From: Bryobacterales bacterium
Lineage (GTDB): Bacteria > Acidobacteriota > Terriglobia > Bryobacterales > Bryobacteraceae
Reading direction: 5' to 3'
NCBI GenBank assembly: GCA_003132865.1
Contig: PKYZ01000875.1
Location: 1 to 5,160, forward strand
DNA: 5,160 nucleotides
Shown here: positions 1-4,204 of the stretch, piece by piece
Position numbering within the stretch: the first letter of the stretch is position 1
How the letters are laid out: each line of letters opens with the position of its first letter
The notes under the pieces: model-generated
What the model saw: the letters and a program-made list of their open reading frames with translations, nothing else
What the model was told of the DNA's origin: nothing
Databases searched by the model: none
Translations under genes and position numbers: made by a program

Positions 1-444
1 GGCGGCATCATCGTGGTCGATTTCATCGACATGGATGAACGCAAGAACCGCCAGAAAGTGATGCAGGTTTTGGAAGAGGCCATGCGCGCCGACCGCGCTC
101 CGTACAAGATTCTGCAGTTCAACGATTTCGGATTGGTGGCCATCACCCGCAAGCGCGTCAAGCAGAGCCTGGAGCGCACCCTGTGCGTGCCGTGCCCAAA
201 TTGCGAAGGCTCGGGCTACGTGAAGAGCGTGCAAACCGTGATCGGCGAAATCCTGGTGGAAGCCCAGAAGATCGCCCGCGCGGTGGAAGGCAACGAAGTG
301 ATGCTGCGCGTCAACCCCGAGGTGGCGAAGGTGCTGAAGTCGAACCAGAATTCGTACCTGCAGGAGATCGAAGAGATCCTCGGGCGCACCGTGCTGGTGA
401 AGAGCGACCCGCTGCTGCACCAGGAAAAATTCGACTTGGCATAG
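1..444 (+). CDS. rng: Ribonuclease E/G family protein, C-terminal part (5' end outside window)
   Basis: The frame is open from base 1 to the TAG at 442-444, giving 147 visible residues. The GTG at 13 is internal, because the conserved sequence begins before it. The visible part opens with GGIIVVDFIDM; its first Asp (residue 7) aligns with E. coli RNase E Asp346, one of the Mg2+-binding catalytic residues. The first catalytic Asp and the S1 domain would lie upstream of the window. CPNCEGSG (residues 65-72) matches the CPxCxG zinc-link motif that joins subunits in RNase E/G. These enzymes are single-strand endoribonucleases acting in rRNA maturation and mRNA decay. The protein ends about 75 residues after the zinc link, with no long disordered scaffold, so it is RNase G-like or a short RNase E. 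The family call is firm; rng rather than rne is an inference. Confidence 0.93.
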   Translation, partial: GGIIVVDFIDMDERKNRQKVMQVLEEAMRADRAPYKILQFNDFGLVAITRKRVKQSLERTLCVPCPNCEGSGYVKSVQTVIGEILVEAQKIARAVEGNEVMLRVNPEVAKVLKSNQNSYLQEIEEILGRTVLVKSDPLLHQEKFDLA

Positions 445-464
445 TAATTCGATTTGGCACAGTA
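429..464 (+). repeat. 18-bp tandem duplication across the ribonuclease stop codon
   Basis: Copy 1 (429-446, ATTCGACTTGGCATAGTA) and copy 2 (447-464, ATTCGATTTGGCACAGTA) are adjacent and differ at two positions. Copy 1 encodes the final Phe-Asp-Leu-Ala and the TAG stop. A TAA at 445-447 follows directly. Copy 2, in the same frame but after the stops, would read Phe-Asp-Leu-Ala-Gln then TAA. This suggests duplication of the gene's 3' end, with the stop in copy 1 arising by a CAG/TAG difference. Confidence 0.85.
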
Positions 465-490
465 AGGTACACTCTTGATGCCTTTGGTGG

Positions 491-542
491 GGCAGGCGGT
501 TCCGCCTGCCAGCGGGCTTCAGCCCGCCGTCCGCCTACGGCG
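491..542. repeat. Cluster of tandem GC-rich hairpins (REP-like palindromic element)
   Basis: Three adjacent inverted repeats are packed into about 52 bp. Hairpin 1 has 9-bp arms 491-499 and 502-510 (GGCAGGCGG/CCGCCTGCC) with a TT loop. Hairpin 2 has 7-bp arms 512-518 and 521-527 (GCGGGCT/AGCCCGC) with a TC loop. A smaller one has CGCC at 532-535 and GGCG at 539-542, or alternatively GCCGT 526-530 with ACGGC 537-541. No T-tract follows, so this is not a standard intrinsic terminator, although it lies 46 bp after the ribonuclease stop and could protect or end that transcript. The design resembles dispersed REP-type palindromes; copy number cannot be seen here. Confidence 0.7.
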
Positions 543-608
543 TAACCTCACGAATCGTAGCTTTGACCACGAACCACCGGCAGGTGGAGTCGATCCAGGC
601 CGATTTTC

Positions 609-655
609 AAAAAAAAACAGAATATAAAGAGATATTAGGATATACTATGCCTTAA
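609..655 (+). promoter_or_regulatory. Probable promoter of the Panacea-domain gene
   Basis: An AT-rich island in otherwise GC-rich DNA holds a -10 box TATACT at 641-646, one mismatch from TATAAT. No good -35 hexamer lies 16-18 bp upstream. A run of nine A (609-617), about 36-44 bp before the expected start near 653, could act as an UP-like A-tract. The predicted leader before the ATG at 680 is about 27 nt. An in-frame TAA at 653-655 bars any longer coding start. Confidence 0.5.
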
Positions 656-679
656 TCGGATCGCGCGAATGGTGGCAGG

Positions 680-1228
680 ATGAAGCTGCTGTTTAATGAG
701 GCAAAGGCGACTCAGGCCGCTACCCAGTTCTTGAGGCTTCGCGGTGGAAGGATAAGCTACATAAAGCTCATAAAGCTCCTTTACCTGGCGGATCGCGAAG
801 CCCTCATTCGGTGGGGACGGCCGATTACCACTGATTGTTACGTCTCGATGGACGTCGGACCGGTTGTGAGTCGCATCTATGATCTGATCCGGAATGAGCC
901 GTCGCCCAATTCCGTCAAGATCTGGAGCAAGTTCATTTCCGACCCGGAGGATTACGAAGTTCGTTTGCTTGGCGATCCTGGAAGCGGCGAACTCTCCCCT
1001 GCTGAGGAAAAACTGATCGACGAGGTGTTCCGGCAGCACGGCCAGGATAGCCGATGGGCCATCGTGGACTACACCTACAGTCTTCCCGAATGGACCCATC
1101 CGGATGGAGGCGCGCTGCCAATCGAGTACCGCGATATCCTCAGAGCTGCCGGCAAGACCGAGGCGGAAATCTCCGCCACAGAAGAAGAGCTTGAGTCTTT
1201 GGCCCTTCTCGAACGCATCCTCGCGTAG
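680..1228 (+). CDS. Panacea (DUF4065/SocA-type) domain protein, candidate antitoxin without visible toxin
   Basis: The 182-residue product matches the Panacea domain over nearly its whole length. An N-terminal helix precedes YIKLIKLLYLADREAL (residues 27-42), GRPITTDCYVSMDVGPV (46-62) with the characteristic Gly-Pro, the LSPAEEKLIDEVF segment (105-117), and the distal PEWTHP...ALPIEYRDILRAAGKTEAEI block (136-164). Panacea proteins include Caulobacter SocA and the antitoxins of PanAT pairs, which neutralise unrelated toxins by direct binding; some relatives are phage-encoded. ATG 680 is chosen because TAA 653-655 lies in frame upstream with no other ATG between. The ribosome-binding site is weak (GGTGG 671-675). 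No toxin-sized ORF lies beside it on the same strand: 235 bp of non-coding DNA precede it and 254 bp follow. The domain call is strong; a toxin-antitoxin role is inference. Confidence 0.88.
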   Translation: MKLLFNEAKATQAATQFLRLRGGRISYIKLIKLLYLADREALIRWGRPITTDCYVSMDVGPVVSRIYDLIRNEPSPNSVKIWSKFISDPEDYEVRLLGDPGSGELSPAEEKLIDEVFRQHGQDSRWAIVDYTYSLPEWTHPDGGALPIEYRDILRAAGKTEAEISATEEELESLALLERILA

Positions 1229-1482
1229 TAATGCAGTGCGGCGATACGCTGCTGGCGCGTAGAAGACGCTCGCTGGACAATCCGGGCGTCCTCTCGCGCG
1301 ATTGTACATCGCTCTGCTTCGTTGGGTGTGCACCAGGACGGTAGCCCATCACGGCTGCCGGAGTGGCCCGGCCGGGATTTGGCGCGATTTTGACCGGAAC
1401 AGCATGGCTTGCCAACCGGCTATTCAGGCATGACCATCCGGTGCTCCGGGATCTCTAGTCTATTCGCTGGATTGGAGGCGGA
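1229..1482. other. Spacer without a convincing gene
   Basis: The only same-strand ORF is 1231-1344 (37 codons), beginning 2 bp after the Panacea stop. It is rich in Arg, Cys and Ser, has no clear ribosome-binding site and no recognised motif, so it is not called. A 10-bp palindrome CCCGGCCGGG lies at 1367-1376. A TTGACC at 1390-1395 has no matching -10 box at normal spacing, so the promoter of the next gene is not identified. Confidence 0.6.
1474..1478 (+). promoter_or_regulatory. Ribosome-binding site of the KAS III gene
   Basis: GGAGG lies 4 nt before the ATG at 1483. It fixes that ATG as the start, in line with the N terminus expected for the family. Confidence 0.8.
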
Positions 1483-2442
1483 ATGAGAAGCAAAAACAGC
1501 CGCTTTGATAGTGTCTGCATCAGATCCACCGGTTCGTATGTTCCGGCCAAGATCCTGAAAAACGAAGACGTGGTCGGAAACTTGCCAACCTCTCCGGAGT
1601 GGATCGTTGAAACGTTGGGGATTCGGGAGCGGTGCATCGCGGAACCGGAGGAATACACGTCGGATCTTGCTGCCCGCGCCGGTCTAAACGCGATCGCTTC
1701 GGCCGGACTTGAACCAAACGAAATTGACTTGATTATTGTTGCTACCTCGACGCCCGACCGCAAGGCCCCCTCATCGGCATGCATTGCGCAGGCCAAGATG
1801 GGCATTCGCAACGGCTGCGCCGCGTTCGATGTGGCGGCGGTGTGTTCAGGGTTTCTTTACGGCATTACCATCGCCGGCCAATTCATCCAGAACGGCACGT
1901 ACGAGCGTGTGCTGGTGATCGGCGCCGATACCTTCTCCAAAATCACGGACTGGAACCACCGCGACTGCGTCTTTTTTGGAGACGGCGCCGGCGCCGTGGT
2001 ACTTGAGAGGAAAGATCGGGAGAATGGGCTCTTTTCGAGTATCCTTTTGGCCGATGGCGAAGGAATGAATCATTTCACAGTCCACCCGGGGGCCGCCTAC
2101 TTCACAATGAGGGGAAAGGTGGTTTACCAGACGGCTACCACCATCCTGCCCGAGTGTATTCGGCAGATTCTCTGCATGAACCGGCTGGGACTCGAAGACG
2201 TATCGATGATCATTCCGCACCAAGCCTCAGCTCACGTCCTCAAGCGCACCGCGGAGGTACTCAACGTCCCTTTTTCCCGAATGCAGACGAACCTGGAATC
2301 GTGCGCGAACACCGCTGGAGCCTCAGTCCCGCTGCTCTTAGACCAAGTGAACCGGCGCGGACTGATCCGCGAAGGCAATCTTCTCTTGTTCGCGGCCGTC
2401 GGCGCCGGCTGGACTTGGGGCGCATGTTTATATCGATGGTAA
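1483..2442 (+). CDS. 3-oxoacyl-ACP synthase III (FabH-like ketosynthase)
   Basis: The 319-residue product is a full-length KAS III thiolase-fold enzyme (E. coli FabH has 317). The triad is intact: Cys121 in DVAAVCSGF, His246 in IIPHQAS, and Asn276 in ANTAGASVP. The family glycine-rich segments FGDGAGAVVLER (165-176) and GAGWTWGA (307-314) are present. Such enzymes condense an acyl-CoA primer with malonyl-ACP in the cytoplasm. Trp40 and Arg160, matching the adenine-sandwiching Trp32 and Arg151 of E. coli FabH, are kept. In contrast, the positions of Arg36, Phe87 and Arg249 are Thr44, Ala95 and His251. The gene stands alone, 254 bp after the Panacea gene and far from any fab gene. It may therefore be a specialised paralogue with a different primer rather than the housekeeping FabH, so no gene symbol is given. 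Confidence 0.93.
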   Translation: MRSKNSRFDSVCIRSTGSYVPAKILKNEDVVGNLPTSPEWIVETLGIRERCIAEPEEYTSDLAARAGLNAIASAGLEPNEIDLIIVATSTPDRKAPSSACIAQAKMGIRNGCAAFDVAAVCSGFLYGITIAGQFIQNGTYERVLVIGADTFSKITDWNHRDCVFFGDGAGAVVLERKDRENGLFSSILLADGEGMNHFTVHPGAAYFTMRGKVVYQTATTILPECIRQILCMNRLGLEDVSMIIPHQASAHVLKRTAEVLNVPFSRMQTNLESCANTAGASVPLLLDQVNRRGLIREGNLLLFAAVGAGWTWGACLYRW

Positions 2443-2665
2443 GTTCTCGCCAGTTCCGCAATCCCAGCAAAGCGCATCGTTCTTGGAGTGTCGGCGCACG
2501 GCCGGCGCGATTAAGAAAGCCCGCTACGCCGCCGGTCAGATCGGCTTCTGCGTGGCAGGGGACATCGAGCGGTCACGCCCCTTGCCCTTCGCCAACCGAT
2601 TGAAAACAAGAATTCCGCCGTAAACAGTCCCCTGTCTCCCGACTGCTACCGTGCTATCTTCATCT

Positions 2666-2671
2666 TATAAA
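2666..2671 (+). promoter_or_regulatory. Possible -10 box of an untranslated transcript
   Basis: TATAAA stands in front of the boxA-like motif and GC hairpin. The hexamer 17 bp upstream (2643-2648, CTGCTA) is only a 3/6 match to TTGACA, so the promoter call is weak. Confidence 0.25.
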
Positions 2672-2712
2672 GGCGAAGGGGTGCCGCCATTTCGGCAAGT
2701 CTCCGCCACCCA

Positions 2713-2724
2713 CGCTCTTTGAAA
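2713..2724 (+). promoter_or_regulatory. boxA-like motif (CGCTCTTTGAAA)
   Basis: The string closely resembles the boxA element bound by NusB-NusE in rRNA leaders (TGCTCTTTAACA-type in E. coli, TTCTTTGAAAAC-type in Bacillus). BoxA normally protects long untranslated RNAs from premature termination. No rRNA or CRISPR array follows within the window. A chance match to a 12-mer cannot be ruled out. Confidence 0.35.
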
Positions 2725-2741
2725 TTCGAATATTTGTCTGG

Positions 2742-2768
2742 CGCGCGCCGAGAGAACCCCGGCGCGCG
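2742..2768. other. Strong GC hairpin
   Basis: The perfect 9-bp arms CGCGCGCCG (2742-2750) and CGGCGCGCG (2760-2768) enclose a 9-nt loop. No T-tract follows, so it is not a canonical intrinsic terminator. It lies 17 nt after the boxA-like motif and could be a structural element of an untranslated RNA, or a terminator of non-standard type. Confidence 0.55.
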
Positions 2769-2867
2769 GGTGCTCAGGTGACTGCTATCCTAGCCGGTCA
2801 AAAGCACAAAAATGCATAATTCTGCGCAACGGCAGCACCAAACCCATCAGAATTACAAGACGAAGCC

Positions 2868-2923
2868 AAAAATAGGGGTATTGGCCGTGCGCAAATGGGG
2901 GTATTCGTACCCCAAAAGGGGTA
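2868..2923. repeat. Three GGGGTA direct repeats with one inverted copy
   Basis: GGGGTA occurs at 2875-2880, 2898-2903 and 2918-2923, each preceded by an A-rich stretch, at spacings of 23 and 20 bp (about two helical turns). The inverted copy TACCCC (2908-2913) can pair with the second repeat around a TTCG loop or with the third around an AAAA loop; the two hairpins exclude each other. This could be a multi-site protein-binding region or a small RNA switch. No regulator gene is adjacent. Confidence 0.6.
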
Positions 2924-3099
2924 GTACTGAATGACGGCGAACCGCTCTTGGCCGACTCCGCCTTCTCGCGGAATAGGCCTTGCGGCTAGCACCCACGGCG
3001 AGGGAACTCCCGTGCAACTTGCCCCCCAGGCTCCAACAAGCAACAACGAACTTCATTTTCGCGCGGGCACTCACTCTGGATTCCCAGCGTCAAAGAGTC

Positions 3100-3105
3100 T
3101 ACAAT
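3100..3105 (+). promoter_or_regulatory. Putative -10 box giving a leaderless start
   Basis: TACAAT is one mismatch from TATAAT. Transcription 6-7 nt downstream would begin at or next to the A of the ATG at 3112. No convincing -35 hexamer is seen at 16-18 bp. Confidence 0.35.
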
Positions 3106-3111
3106 CGACAT

Positions 3112-3210
3112 ATGATCTGGTGGCAACAACCGTTCTTTCAGGTCGCCCTACCGATCATGATCGCCATTGTCCGGATGGACGCAACCGAGCGTCGCCCAAG
3201 CTCGGCATAA
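3112..3210 (+). CDS. Small putative single-pass membrane peptide, 32 aa (possibly a gene remnant)
   Basis: ATG 3112 opens a frame to TAA 3208-3210. The product starts MIWWQQPFFQ, continues with the hydrophobic run VALPIMIAIV (residues 11-20), and ends in the polar tail RMDATERRPSSA. Aromatic residues at the membrane edge, a short helix and a charged tail fit a small inner-membrane protein. The N terminus resembles, from memory, short membrane proteins with WWQ-P-xQVALP starts and coiled-coil tails; RMDATERR looks like the edge of such a tail. The ORF could thus be an internally deleted remnant. There is no Shine-Dalgarno sequence, but TACAAT at 3100-3105 would allow a leaderless mRNA. The frame is open upstream to 2980, where the translation has no protein character. 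No function is assigned. Confidence 0.4.
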   Translation: MIWWQQPFFQVALPIMIAIVRMDATERRPSSA

Positions 3211-3212
3211 GA

Positions 3213-3234
3213 GTCGGGCGCGCCTCCCGCCGAC
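3213..3234 (+). terminator. Possible hairpin after the small ORF
   Basis: GTCGGGCG (3213-3220) and CGCCGAC (3228-3234) form a 7-bp stem with one bulged G and a 7-nt loop, starting 2 nt after the TAA of the small ORF. The following bases are C-rich rather than T-rich, so termination is uncertain. Confidence 0.3.
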
Positions 3235-3276
3235 CCCTCCCTATCCCCCCTTGCTGCACTATCGCCCACCAATCGA

Positions 3277-3282
3277 TATAAT
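3277..3282 (+). promoter_or_regulatory. -10 box of the sulfurtransferase promoter
   Basis: A perfect TATAAT lies 27 bp before the start codon, with an expected transcript start near 3289. The best -35-like string, TTGCTG at 3251-3256, is 20 bp away, longer than usual. The leader would be only about 20 nt and would carry the ribosome-binding site. Confidence 0.55.
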
Positions 3283-3295
3283 TTACTAGGTTATT

Positions 3296-3302
3296 GGAGG
3301 AG
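3296..3302 (+). promoter_or_regulatory. Ribosome-binding site of the sulfurtransferase gene
   Basis: GGAGGAG precedes the ATG at 3310 with 7 nt between, a near-ideal Shine-Dalgarno sequence that settles the start. Confidence 0.85.
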
Positions 3303-3309
3303 ACCCCTT

Positions 3310-4173
3310 ATGGCAACGTATGCACACCCCGAAACCCTTGTCGGCACCGACTGGGCAGCCGCCCATGCCACCGACCCTGAAGTCCGCATCGTCGAAGTCG
3401 ACGTGGACACCAAAGCCTACGATGAAGGCCACATCCCCGGCGCCATCGCCTGGGCCTGGAACTCGCAGCTTTGCGACACCGTGCGGCGCGACATCCTGTC
3501 CAAACAGCAGTTCGATGAGTTGATGTCCTTGTCCGGCATCAGCCCCGCCACCACCATCGTTATCTACGGCGACAACAACAACTGGTTCGCCGCCTGGGCG
3601 TTCTGGCAGGCCAAGATCTACGGTCATCGCGACGTGCGGCTGATGAACGGCGGGCGCAAGAAGTGGCTGGCCGAAGGCCGCGAACTCGCCACCGGCACAC
3701 CGCATATCAAGCCGGCGGACTATCAGGCCGCGGACCCGGATCTGTCCCTGCGCGCTTTTCTGCCGCAAGTGCAGGCGGCCGTCTCCGCGGACGCCGCCGC
3801 GCTGGTGGACGTGCGCAGCCCGCAGGAATTCAGCGGCGAGATCCTGGCGCCTCCCGGACTGCCCGAGACCTGCCAGCGCGGCGGACACATTCCCGGCGCC
3901 CGCAGCATCCCGTGGGGCAAGGCCTGCAACGAAGATGGCACCTTCAAATCGGCCGATGAGCTCCGCCACCTTTACGGCGGCGAAGGCATCGACGGCTCCC
4001 AGCCCGTCATCGCCTACTGCCGCATCGGAGAGCGTTCCAGCCATAGCTGGTTCGTGCTGAAATACCTGCTCGGCTTCAACAACGTCACCAACTACGACGG
4101 CTCCTGGACCGAGTGGGGCAACCTGGTCGGCGCACCGATTGAAAAGGGTGCAGCGGCAGCGGCCGCGCGCTGA
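3310..4173 (+). CDS. Two-domain rhodanese, probable thiosulfate sulfurtransferase
   Basis: The 287-residue product has the tandem rhodanese layout and usual length. The N-terminal domain (about 10-125) keeps the fold signature around Tyr37 with GHIPGA (40-45), but its active-site position carries Asp88 in IYGDNNN rather than Cys, so it is structural. The C-terminal domain (about 150-275) has LVDVRSPQEFSG (165-176), GGHIPGARSIPWG (191-203), the catalytic Cys237 in CRIGERSS (237-244), and GSWTEWGN (264-271). The CRxGER loop matches thiosulfate sulfurtransferases of the actinobacterial CysA2/CysA3 type rather than the CGSGVT loop of mercaptopyruvate sulfurtransferases. The enzyme moves sulfane sulfur from thiosulfate to cyanide or other thiophiles; no signal peptide is seen, so it is probably cytoplasmic. 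The tail is a run of six Ala then Arg, and the stop codon falls inside a heptamer repeat. Substrate choice is inference. Confidence 0.94.
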   Translation: MATYAHPETLVGTDWAAAHATDPEVRIVEVDVDTKAYDEGHIPGAIAWAWNSQLCDTVRRDILSKQQFDELMSLSGISPATTIVIYGDNNNWFAAWAFWQAKIYGHRDVRLMNGGRKKWLAEGRELATGTPHIKPADYQAADPDLSLRAFLPQVQAAVSADAAALVDVRSPQEFSGEILAPPGLPETCQRGGHIPGARSIPWGKACNEDGTFKSADELRHLYGGEGIDGSQPVIAYCRIGERSSHSWFVLKYLLGFNNVTNYDGSWTEWGNLVGAPIEKGAAAAAAR

Positions 4174-4203
4174 AAGCTGAAAGCTGATAGCTGACCGCTG
4201 ACA
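4169..4203. repeat. Five tandem heptamers (GCTGANN) between convergent genes
   Basis: The units are GCTGAAA, GCTGAAA, GCTGATA, GCTGACC and GCTGACA, followed by a broken sixth unit GCTAGGC. The first unit supplies the TGA stop of the sulfurtransferase gene (4171-4173), and the broken unit supplies the complement of the TAG stop of the opposite gene (4205-4207). Each unit contains TGA and 7 is not a multiple of 3, so the array puts stops in all three forward frames. AGCTG (4182-4186) and CAGCT (4202-4206) could form a weak stem shared by both transcripts; no T-tract terminator is seen. Confidence 0.85.
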
Positions 4204-4204
4204 G

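Larger units (their letters stand above)
2443..3309. other. Long, mostly non-coding intergenic stretch with structured elements
   Basis: This 867-bp gap has no ORF with recognisable protein character apart from the small 3112-3210 ORF. Base 2443-2640 holds no canonical terminator for the KAS III gene. It does hold an 8-bp inverted repeat, CAGGGGAC at 2556-2563 and GTCCCCTG at 2627-2634, whose arms are 63 nt apart. From 2640 onward there are a -10-like box, a boxA-like motif, a strong GC hairpin, GGGGTA repeats, the small ORF, and the promoter of the sulfurtransferase gene, each listed separately. Between 2931 and 3099 nothing else is recognised. Confidence 0.65.

Noticed and set aside
669..683. 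A four-codon ORF (Met-Val-Ala-Gly) whose stop overlaps the Panacea start
   Set aside because: Such short overlaps arise often by chance and there is no ribosome-binding site to support translation.
635..1333. A 232-codon open frame on the minus strand opposite the Panacea gene
   Set aside because: It is the shadow of a well-recognised gene on the + strand; its translation shows no family motif and it has no sensible start signal.
1231..1344. A 37-codon ORF just after the Panacea gene, considered as a toxin partner
   Set aside because: No ribosome-binding site, no hydrophobic or catalytic motif, and a composition rich in Arg and Cys typical of random frames. Kept only as a test in the Panacea finding.
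2681..2722. A 13-residue leader peptide from GTG 2681 ahead of the GC hairpin (attenuator idea)
   Set aside because: The peptide has no run of regulatory codons, and no structural gene lies within reach downstream.
2868..2923. The GGGGTA repeats considered as a CRISPR array
   Set aside because: The repeated core is only 6-8 bp and the spacers about 14-17 bp, far below CRISPR dimensions; no cas gene is present.
2798..3046. An 82-codon minus-strand ORF, with an overlapping 73-codon one
   Set aside because: No recognisable domain or ribosome-binding site. It runs through the GGGGTA repeat region, and the two overlapping frames cannot both be real.
2931..3281. A 116-codon + strand ORF in the long intergenic stretch
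   Set aside because: The translation is rich in Pro, Ser, Arg and Thr without motif or predicted fold, has no ribosome-binding site, and overlaps the small membrane ORF and the sulfurtransferase promoter.
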